From contig JAIQBT010000071.1 in the NCBI GenBank assembly GCA_020035195.1, forward strand, positions 1-37,435: a stretch of DNA of 37,435 nucleotides, given 5' to 3'. A model generated the notes under the pieces. The model saw nothing but the letters and a program-made list of their open reading frames with translations, did no database searches and was not told the origin of the DNA. The position numbers and the translations under genes are program-made. This DNA comes from Methylotenera sp. (lineage in GTDB: Bacteria; Pseudomonadota; Gammaproteobacteria; Burkholderiales; Methylophilaceae). Below are positions 1 to 10,075 of the stretch, in pieces; position 1 is the stretch's first letter; each line of letters starts with the position of its first letter.

Positions 1-630
1 CTCAGTGAGGCGCGAGCATTGCAGGCCGAGCTCAATTTGCAACGCCCCAACTCGGTGGCCATTATCCAAGGCGATTTATTAAACATCACCAGCTTACCTA
101 ATTTAATTAGCGAAACCGTCCAACATTTTGGCCGCTTGGACGCACTGATTAATAATGCCTCAACCTATTACGCCAGCGAAATAGGCGACATTGATGAAGC
201 GAAATGGTTAGACTTAATGGGCAGCAACTTAAAAGCGCCTTTGTTTTTATCGCAGGCCGCCGCGGTTGAATTGCGCAAAAACCACGGTTGCATAGTCAAC
301 ATAACCGACATGCACGTGGAGCGCCCTAAAAAAGGCTACATCGTCTACAGCGTTGCCAAAGCAGGCTTGGTCACCTTAACTAAATCCTTAGCCCATGAAT
401 TAAGCCCAGAAGTCCGAGTGAATGCGGTCGCCCCTGGACCGGTACAATGGCCAGAAAACAACCCGCAATTCGATGAAGTCTACCGGCAGCGGGTGATTAA
501 CCAGACCTTACTCAAACGCGTAGGCGAAGCTGAAGACGTGGCAAAAGCCGTTAAATTCCTGATTGCCGACGCGCCATTTATTACCGGTCACGTGCTGGCC
601 GTTGACGGCGGTCGCTCCTTAAATCTCTAA
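1..630 (+). CDS. Pteridine reductase-like short-chain dehydrogenase, 5'-truncated by the window edge
   Basis: Frame 1 is open from base 1 (LSEARALQAELN...), upstream of the TTG at 19. SDR motifs: DALINNAS, YSVAKAGL, VRVNAVAPGPV. The HVERPKKGYIVYSVAKAGLV stretch resembles FolM/PTR1-like pteridine reductases. Confidence 0.85.
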   Translation, partial: LSEARALQAELNLQRPNSVAIIQGDLLNITSLPNLISETVQHFGRLDALINNASTYYASEIGDIDEAKWLDLMGSNLKAPLFLSQAAAVELRKNHGCIVNITDMHVERPKKGYIVYSVAKAGLVTLTKSLAHELSPEVRVNAVAPGPVQWPENNPQFDEVYRQRVINQTLLKRVGEAEDVAKAVKFLIADAPFITGHVLAVDGGRSLNL

Positions 631-668
631 CTGCCGCACAGTTAGCCCTCATTCTCTAGCCTAAAACC

Positions 669-1571
669 ATGATCAAACATTTGCCTGCCGAGTACTCCAA
701 CAATTTCATTAAACTGAGAAACAGCTTAATCAGCACGACCGGTAAAGCCATCGGCGATTACAACATGATAGAAGATGGCGACACGGTGCTGGTGTGCATG
801 AGTGGCGGCAAGGACTCGCATGCCATGCTGATGATATTGCTGGCCTTACAAGAACGGGCACCCATAGATTTCAAACTCATCGCCATGAATTTGGACCAGA
901 AGCAACCAGGTTTCCCGACCGATATTTTGCCGGCTTACTTTGAAAAACTGGGGGTGGATTACCGCATCGTCAACGCCGATACCTACTCCATCGTCAAAGA
1001 GAAAATTCCTGAGGGGAAAACCACCTGTTCATTGTGTTCCCGTCTGCGTAGGGGCGTCATCTACACCACGGCCAAACAATTGGGGGCTAATAAGATTGCA
1101 CTGGGGCATCACCGTGACGACATAGTGGAAACCTTATTCCTCAACTTATTTTTCGGCGCAAAAATGAAAGCCATGCCGCCCAAACTCGCCACCAACGACA
1201 AACAAAATATAGTGATACGCCCCTTAGCCTATTGCAGTGAAAAAGACATCGCCAGCTACGCGAGGCAAATGGCGTTCCCCATCATTCCATGCGATTTGTG
1301 TGGTAGCCAAGAAAATTTACAGCGGCAAAAAGTTAAAGACATGCTGCAATCCTGGGAGCGCGAGCAGCCAGGACGAATCAATAACATCTTTCGTGCCATA
1401 GGCAATGTTGAGCCATCCCATTTAGCCGACTTCAATTTATACGACTTTAAAAACTTAAGCCAAGCTAAAGTAGACGACGAAGACCCCTTGTTTGGCGACA
1501 TCGCCCAGGCAGACAATGCGCTAAATATAGCCGTCAGCAATGACACGCGCATCGAGTTTGTGCGTAAATAA
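669..1571 (+). CDS. ttcA: tRNA 2-thiocytidine(32) synthetase TtcA
   Basis: PP-loop [17 protein letters not shown] and CDLCG cysteine motifs, [12 protein letters not shown]. Confidence 0.95.
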   Translation: MIKHLPAEYSNNFIKLRNSLISTTGKAIGDYNMIEDGDTVLVCMSGGKDSHAMLMILLALQERAPIDFKLIAMNLDQKQPGFPTDILPAYFEKLGVDYRIVNADTYSIVKEKIPEGKTTCSLCSRLRRGVIYTTAKQLGANKIALGHHRDDIVETLFLNLFFGAKMKAMPPKLATNDKQNIVIRPLAYCSEKDIASYARQMAFPIIPCDLCGSQENLQRQKVKDMLQSWEREQPGRINNIFRAIGNVEPSHLADFNLYDFKNLSQAKVDDEDPLFGDIAQADNALNIAVSNDTRIEFVRK

Positions 1572-1645
1572 ATTATTGGCTTATCAGCATTTACCTTGTT
1601 ATCATCACGCTAATCCCTTAAATATAGCCCCTTCCCTAGGCATTC

Positions 1646-4234
1646 ATGTCCAAACTGTTAATTGTTGAATCTCCATCTAAAGCCAAAACCCTGAAAAAAT
1701 ACCTGGGTGCTGACTTTGAGGTGCTGGCCTCTTATGGCCACGTCCGCGATCTTATTCCAAAAAATGGCGCGGTCGATACCAACAATGGGTTCGCCATGAA
1801 GTACGACATCATAGAGCGTAACAGCAAGCATGTGGATGCCATAGCCAAGGCGGTTAAAAATGCTGACAGCATCTACCTCGCAACCGATCCGGACCGTGAA
1901 GGCGAGGCCATTTCATGGCATATTGCTGAAATTTTGCGGTCTAAGAATTTACTGAAAAACAAAATCATGAAACGGGTGGTGTTTCATGAAATCACCAAAA
2001 ATGCCGTGGAACATGCCATCGCCGAACCACGCGACATATCCATGGACATGGTCAATGCGCAACAAGCCCGTCGGGCCTTGGATTACTTGGTCGGCTTCAA
2101 TTTATCACCGCTACTTTGGAAGAAAATTCGTCGCGGCCTCTCTGCAGGCCGAGTTCAAAGTCCTGCACTACGCTTAATCGTTGAGCGCGAACTCGAAATT
2201 GAAGCGTTTAAATCGCAAGAATATTGGTCAGTCCATTTAGATGCGCTAAAACACAGCCATGGCTTCACGGCAAAATTAGTGCAATTAAACAATCAAAAAA
2301 TAGAGCAATTCTCCCTAATCAACCACGACCAACAAGCCGACGTGCTTGGTAAACTGCTGCTAGCCAGTGCAGGAAAAACGACGGTTTCACGAGTGGAAAA
2401 GAAGCAACGCAGCCGCAGCCCAGCCGCGCCATTCACCACCTCGACTTTGCAACAAGAAGCCGTGCGCAAACTAAGCTTTACCACCGCGCGTGCCATGCGT
2501 ATCGCCCAGCAGCTCTATGAAGGCGTGGATGTCGGCAGCGGCACTGTTGGCTTGATCACTTACATGCGTACTGACTCCTTCAACATGGCAACCGAAGCCA
2601 TCATGCAGATTCGTGATTACGTCAAAAAACAGTTTGATGCAGACTACTTGCCTAAAACAGCGGTAGTCTACAAAACAAAATCAAAAAGTGCTCAAGAAGC
2701 GCACGAAGCCATACGCCCAACCGACATCAATCGCACGCCAGCCAAGCTTAGGCAATACCTAACTGACGAGCAGTTCAAACTCTACGAGATGATTTGGAAA
2801 CGCGCACTAGCCTGCCAAATGGCAGCCGCTAAATTCGATGCCGTGAGCGTGGACTTAAGCGTAGGCAGTGACGCCAACCTATTTCGGGCATCCGGCCAAA
2901 CCTTGGTATTCCCTGGCTTTATTGCGGTGTACATGGAAGGCACGGACGATGAAGAAGAAGAAGGCGAGAGCAAATTACCGCACCTAGAAACCGGTGAAGT
3001 GCTGACCGTAGAGAAAATATACGGCGAGCAACATTTTACCGAACCGCCGCCGCGCTACGGCGAAGCCAGTTTAGTTAAAATTTTAGAAGAATACGGCATA
3101 GGCCGGCCGTCCACCTACGCCAGCATCATCAGCACCCTACAAGACCGAGAATACGTGCTGCTGGATAAAAAACGCTTCACCCCTACCGACGTAGGCCGCG
3201 TTGTGAATAAGTTTTTAACAGAGCATTTCACCAAATACGTGAATTATGATTTCACCGCCAACTTAGAAAACGCCTTAGACAGCGTAGCGGATGGTCAGCG
3301 CGAGTGGATTCCACTGATGGATGAATTTTGGCAAGGATTTAACCAGCAATTACTGAGTAAAGCCGATGTCGATAGACCCGGCAACGAACTCATCGATGAA
3401 GCCTGCCCAAAATGCGGCAAGCCTTTGCAAAAGCAGTTGAGCCGTTACGGCACCTTTATAGGCTGCACCGGTTATAACGACGAACCAAAATGCGACTACA
3501 AGCGCAATTTAAACGGTGCCGCCCAGGGGGCCAGCGAGCCTGTTTTAATAGGTGTGGATACGGCCAGTGGTAAAGATATGTTACTCATGAACGGCCCATA
3601 CGGTCCGTATTTACAACTGGGCCTGGCCGTAGAAGGGGACAAGAAAAAACCCAAACGCGTCAGCGTGCCCAAGGAAATACCCCTGGCCGACATGTCGGTA
3701 GAAACCGCCAGCATGGTGCTGTCATTGCCTAGAGATTTAGGACCACACCCAGACACCAATAAAAAGATTGTGGCCAATATTGGTCGATTTGGTCCTTACA
3801 TCAATCACGACGCCAAATTTAAATCCATACCAAAATCCGACAGTGTCTTCACCATAGATTTGGCCGCTGCCGTGGCATTATTAGCCGCCGCGCACAGTGG
3901 CCCTGCGCCACTATGCTCACTGGGCAGTCACCCTAGCGAAGACGGTCAAATCGAAATATTTGCTGGTCGTTACGGGCCCTATGTTCAACACGGCAAGCTA
4001 CGTGCCACGCTGCCAAAAAGCATTGAGCCAGAGTCGTTAACGCTGGATGAGGCCTTGGAATTACTGAAAGCCAAAGCGGCAAAAGGCGAGCCTGCTAAAA
4101 AAACCACGGCCAGAAAAGCGGCAGCCAAAAAAGTAGCCGCTAAAAAAGTTAGCAGTACAGCGACGGCGGGGGAAAAGCCTGTTAAGAAACCTGCAACTAA
4201 GAAAGCCGGCGTAAAAAAGCCCAGCCCTAAGTAG
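1646..4234 (+). CDS. topA: DNA topoisomerase I with Lys/Ala-rich C-terminal tail
   Basis: TOPRIM N-terminus MSKLLIVESPSKAKTLKKYLG, ATDPDREGEAISWHI, active-site region GLITYMRTDS, and a CPKCGKPL...CTGY zinc motif. Confidence 0.97.
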   Translation: MSKLLIVESPSKAKTLKKYLGADFEVLASYGHVRDLIPKNGAVDTNNGFAMKYDIIERNSKHVDAIAKAVKNADSIYLATDPDREGEAISWHIAEILRSKNLLKNKIMKRVVFHEITKNAVEHAIAEPRDISMDMVNAQQARRALDYLVGFNLSPLLWKKIRRGLSAGRVQSPALRLIVERELEIEAFKSQEYWSVHLDALKHSHGFTAKLVQLNNQKIEQFSLINHDQQADVLGKLLLASAGKTTVSRVEKKQRSRSPAAPFTTSTLQQEAVRKLSFTTARAMRIAQQLYEGVDVGSGTVGLITYMRTDSFNMATEAIMQIRDYVKKQFDADYLPKTAVVYKTKSKSAQEAHEAIRPTDINRTPAKLRQYLTDEQFKLYEMIWKRALACQMAAAKFDAVSVDLSVGSDANLFRASGQTLVFPGFIAVYMEGTDDEEEEGESKLPHLETGEVLTVEKIYGEQHFTEPPPRYGEASLVKILEEYGIGRPSTYASIISTLQDREYVLLDKKRFTPTDVGRVVNKFLTEHFTKYVNYDFTANLENALDSVADGQREWIPLMDEFWQGFNQQLLSKADVDRPGNELIDEACPKCGKPLQKQLSRYGTFIGCTGYNDEPKCDYKRNLNGAAQGASEPVLIGVDTASGKDMLLMNGPYGPYLQLGLAVEGDKKKPKRVSVPKEIPLADMSVETASMVLSLPRDLGPHPDTNKKIVANIGRFGPYINHDAKFKSIPKSDSVFTIDLAAAVALLAAAHSGPAPLCSLGSHPSEDGQIEIFAGRYGPYVQHGKLRATLPKSIEPESLTLDEALELLKAKAAKGEPAKKTTARKAAAKKVAAKKVSSTATAGEKPVKKPATKKAGVKKPSPK

Positions 4235-4253
4235 TACTAGGCTTAGCAGCCAT

Positions 4254-4281
4254 AAAAAAGCGGCCATCAAGCCGCTTTTTT
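4254..4281. terminator. Bidirectional rho-independent terminator between convergent topA and the endopeptidase gene
   Basis: aaaaaagcggc-catcaa-gccgctttttt is a perfect 11-bp stem with an A-tract/T-tract on each side, located between two converging stops. Confidence 0.85.
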
Positions 4282-4293
4282 TATTGCATTTAT

Positions 4294-5289
4294 TTAGCCA
4301 TTAACGTGATGGCCTAAAGAAGCCATTTCGTTATGCTCAATCCATTTGCGAATTCGATTGGCATCGCCTATACGGGACATTTTTCCTACCGAATTTAGCA
4401 ATACTATAATCATGGGTTGGCCAGAAATCTCTGCCTGCATTACCAAGCAACGGCCAGCCTCATTAATGAAACCGGTTTTAGACAAGCCAATCACCCAATC
4501 ACCACGTCTCACCAAGGCATTGGTATTGACAAAATTATTGGCGCCACCATGCAAGGTAATTTCCTGCGAAGCCGCCGTGCTCACTTGACGAATTTCAGGG
4601 TAGTGGTATGCCGCATTCACCATTTTAGCTAAATCTTCGGCAGTCGACACATTGCTGCTATCCAAGCCAGTGGCATCATAAAAATGCGTGGCGTTCATGC
4701 CTAGCAGGGCCGCTTTGCGGTTCATCGCTGATAAAAAGGCATTCATGCCGCCTGGATAATTTCTGCCCAATGCAGAGGCCGCTCGGTTTTCAGATGACAT
4801 CAGCGCTAACTGCAACAATTCTGCACGCGTGAGTTCTGTCCCAACCGACAACCTAGAGCGCGTGCCTTTTAGGTAGTCAACATCTTGATTGCTGATCGCC
4901 AACACCTCCTCCATAGGCAAATGCGCGTCCAGCATGACCATGGCCGTCATTAATTTAGTGACAGAAGCAATCGGTGTGGGTTGATTGGTGTTTTTTTCGA
5001 ACAGCTTCTCACCGGTCAGTTGATTAATCACCAGTACTTTAGAAGATGCCAATTGCAGCGGCCCGCTGCCATCGTAGGCAGCTGCATAGACCACCTTATT
5101 TTTATGACTGGCCAGCCTATGGTGACGGCTTTTTGAGGAAACCTTATGTTTTTTACTGATGTGAGCTTTGTGTTTGTGTGACTTTTTACCGTCCGCATAC
5201 ACTGCCATAGGCGCAAAACTCAGCATGACCGCTATGTAGAAAAGTATAAATTTACGCATATAAAAGCCCATTTGTTTGTTGTCCATCAT
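4294..5289 (-). CDS. D-alanyl-D-alanine endopeptidase/carboxypeptidase (PBP7-like, peptidase S11) with His/Lys-rich N-terminal segment
   Basis: SxxK motif PIASVTKLMTAMV, SSENRAASALGRNYPGG, and KTGFINEAGRCLV. Hydrophobic signal-like N-terminus. Confidence 0.88.
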   Translation of the reverse strand: MMDNKQMGFYMRKFILFYIAVMLSFAPMAVYADGKKSHKHKAHISKKHKVSSKSRHHRLASHKNKVVYAAAYDGSGPLQLASSKVLVINQLTGEKLFEKNTNQPTPIASVTKLMTAMVMLDAHLPMEEVLAISNQDVDYLKGTRSRLSVGTELTRAELLQLALMSSENRAASALGRNYPGGMNAFLSAMNRKAALLGMNATHFYDATGLDSSNVSTAEDLAKMVNAAYHYPEIRQVSTAASQEITLHGGANNFVNTNALVRRGDWVIGLSKTGFINEAGRCLVMQAEISGQPMIIVLLNSVGKMSRIGDANRIRKWIEHNEMASLGHHVNG

Positions 5290-5438
5290 GCAGTTACAGA
5301 CGAATACTATATAAAAACTTTAGCTTTGTCATTAATATATTTTACTATCCGCCTATTTAAATTTAAAAAAATTAAATGGGAATAATTGGATTAAGGCTAA
5401 AATAATCTTACCCCTAATACATAAGCTTAATTGACCCG

Positions 5439-5834
5439 ATGAACATACCTGAATCCTTGTCTTACAGCCCAGAACATTTATGGACCAAAGCCACAGCAGA
5501 CGGTCTATGGGAAGCCGGTATCACTGATTACGCACAAGATTTATTAGGCGACATCGTTTTTATAGACGCGCCAACGGTGGGCAGCAAACTGTTGGCCCAC
5601 CAACCATGCGGCTTAGTAGAATCGGTTAAAACGGGGTCGGATTTGCATGCTTTGGTGGACGGCACAGTGGTGGAAATAAATCAGGCCCTGCTTACTAGCC
5701 CGGAATTAATTAACGACAAACCTTACCAAGCTTGGATATTTAAATACCAACTGGCCGTGGGCCAGGATCCACTCACAGTGGCCAACAGCTTACTTGATGC
5801 CGACGCCTACAAAGCCCTAATAGCCAGCCTGTAG
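5439..5834 (+). CDS. Glycine cleavage H-protein-like lipoyl-domain protein
   Basis: HLWTKA...WEAGITDYAQDLLGDIVFIDAPTVG and GLVESVKTGSDLHALVDGTVVEIN, with the putative lipoyl-lysine in ESVK. No gcvT or gcvP nearby. Confidence 0.85.
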   Translation: MNIPESLSYSPEHLWTKATADGLWEAGITDYAQDLLGDIVFIDAPTVGSKLLAHQPCGLVESVKTGSDLHALVDGTVVEINQALLTSPELINDKPYQAWIFKYQLAVGQDPLTVANSLLDADAYKALIASL

Positions 5835-5862
5835 CAATTAATGCGTTGGCTTAAAGCCTAGC

Positions 5863-6282
5863 TTAAGCAGCCATGTCGGTGGATTTAATGCCGTAGCCGC
5901 GGTCCCGGTAAAATCGAAACTTCAATCGTGCGGCGGCTTTGTCGGCCTCGTCTTGTCCCACCAATTCCACCAAATAGCGAAAGCGACTAAAAAATGGCGG
6001 GTATTGGTCTTGCAAATTAATCAACACATCGTCTTTTGTTAGGCTTTCATGCGTATGGCTCACCAGAATAGGTGCATGATCTATCAGACTTGCAGCCTGA
6101 TCACTGCTGGCTAAAAAGCTACTGGCCGAGTGCTGCCAAAGCGCCGCTTGAACGGCCTCATTCATGGCGGCCCCTTGGGTGAAAACCATCAATTCACGGC
6201 TTTTTGCTAGCGCTTTCTCACACAGCTCGGTGGTTTTTGCTAGCTTATCGTCCACATTAAAAATAAATTCCACCCGGGTCAT
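5863..6282 (-). CDS. holC: DNA polymerase III chi subunit
   Basis: HolC-like sequence (FIFNVDDKLAKTTELCEKAL...) directly downstream of pepA, a common neighbourhood. Confidence 0.85.
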   Translation of the reverse strand: MTRVEFIFNVDDKLAKTTELCEKALAKSRELMVFTQGAAMNEAVQAALWQHSASSFLASSDQAASLIDHAPILVSHTHESLTKDDVLINLQDQYPPFFSRFRYLVELVGQDEADKAAARLKFRFYRDRGYGIKSTDMAA

Positions 6283-6298
6283 GGTTGCTGCAATCAGC

Positions 6299-7795
6299 TT
6301 AGGCTTTCTTTGCTCTGTTAACTAAAAATTCAGTGAGCAAAGGCACAGGACGTCCGGTCCCGCCTTTTTCTTTTCCAGATTTCCATGCCGTACCGGCCAC
6401 ATCCAAATGCGCCCAATCGTACTTTTTGGCAAAGCGCGCTAAGAAACAAGCGGCAGTAATGCTGCCAGCTGCACGACCACCAATATTAGCCATGTCAGCA
6501 AAATTACTGTCTAACAAGGACTGGTAATCGTCCCACATAGGCATGTGCCATGCTCTATCCAAGGCAAGCTCACCGGCTTGCAAGAGTTCCGTGGCCAGAG
6601 CATCGTTGTTGCTGAATAAGCCGCTGGCATGATGGCCCAAGGCAATGACGCAGGCCCCGGTTAAGGTAGCCACATCGACCACGGCGCTCGGTTCAAAACG
6701 CTCCACATAAGTCAGCGCATCACACAAGATTAAGCGGCCTTCTGCATCGGTGTTTAATACTTCTATGGTTAAACCTGACATACTGGTTAACACATCACCC
6801 GGCCTGGTGGCTCGGCCGTCTGGCATGTTTTCACAAGTAGGTATGACGCCTATCACATTCAGCGGCAAGTTCATGGCAGCAATGGCCTTAAACGTGCCAA
6901 ATACGCTAGCAGCACCACACATATCGTATTTCATTTCATCCATCTCACTGCCAGGCTTCAATGAAATTCCACCGGTATCAAACGTAATGCCTTTGCCGAC
7001 CAAGACCACAGGCTTTTGCCCTTTTTTGCCTTTTAGGTGCTGCATGATAATGAATTTTGGTGGCTCTTCACTGCCTTGTGCCACACCCAAGAACGAGCCC
7101 ATGCCTAATTTCTTCAAGGCATCACGCTCCAAGACTTCCACTTTAAATTTGTGAGCTTTGCCCAAAGCCAAGGCTTGCTTGGCTAAGTAGCTTGGGGTAC
7201 ATACATTGGGTGGCAAATTACCTAGATCCTTAGCCAAACTCACCCCAGCCGCCAAGGCCTGACCTTCTGCCATGCCTAGCTTGGCTGCATTCACATCCGC
7301 CGCCGCAAGCTGAATGGTCAGTTTAGCAATGCCTTTTTTCGGGCTGGCTTTTTCTTCTTTTCGTTTAATGGCGGCAAATTTATAGCTAGCATCCAAGCTC
7401 GCTTCGCATAAAAATGCCACTTTTCGCTGCACAGTGGCATTTTTAACAGGCAATTGCGCTAAGTAAGTGCTCGCCTCTTTAGCGCCACTTTTCTCCAAGG
7501 CTTTGATGGAAGCTCGCACGGCTTTGCTGTATTGCTTTTCGGAAAAATCAGCCTCTTTACCCAAACCCACCAACAACAAGCGCTCACTGGCCAAGCCTGG
7601 CAGGTGATGCAACATCAGGCTTGCCTCTAATTTTCCATCCATGTCACCGTCTGCCAGCAACTTGCTAATTATGCCTTTAGTTGCGACATCAATTTCTTGC
7701 GCTGCCTCGGACAGTATTTTCGCTTCGTACACACCAACGACCAGACAATCACTCTGTGCTGCTGCCGCATTAACGTTTTTTATGCTAAATTCCAT
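6299..7795 (-). CDS. pepA: Leucyl aminopeptidase (M17)
   Basis: VGKGITFDTGGISLKP, KYDMCGAASV and NTDAEGRLILCDAL M17 signatures. Confidence 0.96.
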   Translation of the reverse strand: MEFSIKNVNAAAAQSDCLVVGVYEAKILSEAAQEIDVATKGIISKLLADGDMDGKLEASLMLHHLPGLASERLLLVGLGKEADFSEKQYSKAVRASIKALEKSGAKEASTYLAQLPVKNATVQRKVAFLCEASLDASYKFAAIKRKEEKASPKKGIAKLTIQLAAADVNAAKLGMAEGQALAAGVSLAKDLGNLPPNVCTPSYLAKQALALGKAHKFKVEVLERDALKKLGMGSFLGVAQGSEEPPKFIIMQHLKGKKGQKPVVLVGKGITFDTGGISLKPGSEMDEMKYDMCGAASVFGTFKAIAAMNLPLNVIGVIPTCENMPDGRATRPGDVLTSMSGLTIEVLNTDAEGRLILCDALTYVERFEPSAVVDVATLTGACVIALGHHASGLFSNNDALATELLQAGELALDRAWHMPMWDDYQSLLDSNFADMANIGGRAAGSITAACFLARFAKKYDWAHLDVAGTAWKSGKEKGGTGRPVPLLTEFLVNRAKKA

Positions 7796-7901
7796 GTTGC
7801 CAACCTTATTAAAATGTTTAGTGAATTATCGCGGTTTTTAGACGCAATTCCTAGTTGAAAATAGACCGCCCAAGCAATTCATCATAACCATCACTCAATT
7901 T

Positions 7902-8987
7902 ATGCTTTTTAAGCGCTCACTTATTCAAGAACTAATCAGCACCGCCAGCGGCGCCTTACTCGTCCTGGTCGGCGTGGTGATTGCCCAGCGTGCTGGCTAC
8001 TTAATTCAACTGGCCGCCAAAGGCGTATTACCCAATGATGCCATCAGCACCGTACTGGGCTTTAACTTACTGCGCTTTTTACCCATGCTACTGTCTTTAA
8101 GTTTATTTTTAGCCGTATTGCTGACCTTAACGCGTTGGTACAGAGACTCTGAAATGGTCATTTGGTTTAGCTCAGGCTTAAGTATTAAACAATGGGTGCG
8201 TCCCATACTGGAATTTAGCTTACCCATTGTCTTTACCATCGCCTTGTTGAGCCTATTTCTTACGCCATGGGCCATTAACAAAGTCGAGCAATACCGCACA
8301 CAACTTAAAAGCCGAGACGAATTAAGCGCCATCAGCCCGGGGGTGTTCAAAGAATCCGCCCATACCGATCGCGTATTTTTTGCGGAAAGTTTTGATGACT
8401 TAGGTAAGGTGGTAAAAAATGTCTTTGTGCAGTCTAGGCAAGATGAAAATCTAAGCATCATAGTGGCGACAAAAGGCCATCGCATTATCGAAAAAAATGG
8501 CGACAATTATTTAATCATGGAAAATGGCCGGCGTTACCATGGCAAGCCTGACAGTGCTGAATTTTCCACCACGGAATTTGAGCAATACGCCATTCGCGTT
8601 GAAGCTGAGTTGCTGCAAAGTGCCGAGCCCACCGCCCCCTCTTTATCCAGTTTAGCGTTGATAAAAACCAACAAGCCTAAGCATATGGCCGAATTGCAAT
8701 GGCGCTTGGCCATGCCCATTTCCGCCTTGATTTTAGCTTTATTGGCCATCCCTTTAAGCGCAATCGATGCGCGCGCAGGGCGTTCGGCCAACATCGCATT
8801 GGCCTTAATCATCTTTATCCTCTACAACAATATGCTCAGCATCCTGCAAGCTTGGATTAGCCAAGGGAAAATAAGCACGGCCGTTGGTTTGTGGCCAGTG
8901 CACGCGCTGTTTTTATGCATGGCCATTTATATGCTGTATCGACGCAACCAACAATTGAGTCTGTTTCCTAGACTTAAATTCAGCTAA
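7902..8987 (+). CDS. lptF: LPS export permease LptF
   Basis: YjgP/YjgQ-type protein with N-terminal MLFKRSLIQELISTASGALLVL and several TM segments. Divergent from pepA and followed by lptG. Confidence 0.92.
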   Translation: MLFKRSLIQELISTASGALLVLVGVVIAQRAGYLIQLAAKGVLPNDAISTVLGFNLLRFLPMLLSLSLFLAVLLTLTRWYRDSEMVIWFSSGLSIKQWVRPILEFSLPIVFTIALLSLFLTPWAINKVEQYRTQLKSRDELSAISPGVFKESAHTDRVFFAESFDDLGKVVKNVFVQSRQDENLSIIVATKGHRIIEKNGDNYLIMENGRRYHGKPDSAEFSTTEFEQYAIRVEAELLQSAEPTAPSLSSLALIKTNKPKHMAELQWRLAMPISALILALLAIPLSAIDARAGRSANIALALIIFILYNNMLSILQAWISQGKISTAVGLWPVHALFLCMAIYMLYRRNQQLSLFPRLKFS

Positions 8988-9004
8988 GCCATAGCTAAAA
9001 AACC

Positions 9005-10075
9005 ATGCCGATAGTTAATAAATACCTATACAAAGAAATCACCGTCCATGTGCTACTAGTGATACTGGCATTGATGGCCATGTTTTCATTTTTTGATTTA
9101 ATTCAAGAGCTGGACAGTTTGGGTAAAGGCAATTATGGGCTGGCTAACATTTTGCTGTTTGTGCTGTTAAGCGTGCCCGGCCACATTTACGACATCGTTC
9201 CGGTGGCGGTGCTAGTAGGCTGCATGATCAGCTTAAGTCAACTGGCTCGTCACTCTGAATTACTGGTCCTACGCGTAAGCGGTCTATCGGTTTTCAGGCT
9301 GGCAGCTTTGTTGCTACAGATAGGCTTACTGTTCACCCTGCTGACATTTTTAGTGGGCGAATTGCTCACCCCCATCAGCGAGAAAATGGCACAACGCTTG
9401 CGTTTACAAGCCAGCCATTCGTTGGTAGCGCAAGAGTTTAGATCCGGGCTTTGGGTAAAAGACGGCCGAAATTTTATCAATGTAGAAGAAGTACTGGCAG
9501 ACACCTCTTTACTTAATGTGCACATCTACGAATTTGATCATGAAGCCAGATTAATTAAGATACGCAATGCCAAGTCGGCCAGCTACCAACAAGACCATTG
9601 GCGTTTGAAAGACGTGTCGGAAACGCAATTTAAGCTAGATCAGAATTCCGTCACCCGCTTAGCAGAAGCGAACTGGTATTCCATGGTGCGGCCAGAATTA
9701 CTGAATGTGTTATTGGTCATGCCGGAAAAAATGTCGGCCTGGAATTTGTCCGCCTACATCAATCATTTAAGCAGCAATCAACAAAAAACCAACCGATACC
9801 AAGTCGCACTATGGGCAAAAATGATATACCCCTTGGCCTGTCTGGTCATGGTCATTCTTGCCCTGCCTTTTGCACTGCTACCTCAACGCTCAGCCGGGAT
9901 AAGCGCACAAGCCCTAGTAGGCATGTTGCTGGGCGTAAGCTATCAAATTTTAAATCGGGTATTTGCCCATTTGGGCTTGCTAAACGACTGGCCACCGTTA
10001 TTTAGCGCCATGCTGCCTACGCTATTATTTCTCCTAGCGGGGCTGATTATGTTGCAGCTCGTGGAACGAAGGTAA
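9005..10075 (+). CDS. lptG: LPS export permease LptG
   Basis: YjgQ-type N-terminus MPIVNKYLYKEITVHVLLVI with terminal TM helices. Immediately downstream of lptF. Confidence 0.92.
   Translation: MPIVNKYLYKEITVHVLLVILALMAMFSFFDLIQELDSLGKGNYGLANILLFVLLSVPGHIYDIVPVAVLVGCMISLSQLARHSELLVLRVSGLSVFRLAALLLQIGLLFTLLTFLVGELLTPISEKMAQRLRLQASHSLVAQEFRSGLWVKDGRNFINVEEVLADTSLLNVHIYEFDHEARLIKIRNAKSASYQQDHWRLKDVSETQFKLDQNSVTRLAEANWYSMVRPELLNVLLVMPEKMSAWNLSAYINHLSSNQQKTNRYQVALWAKMIYPLACLVMVILALPFALLPQRSAGISAQALVGMLLGVSYQILNRVFAHLGLLNDWPPLFSAMLPTLLFLLAGLIMLQLVERR

Noticed and set aside
8006-8506. 166-aa minus-strand ORF
   Set aside because: Entirely antisense to lptF; no recognisable domain. Shadow ORF.
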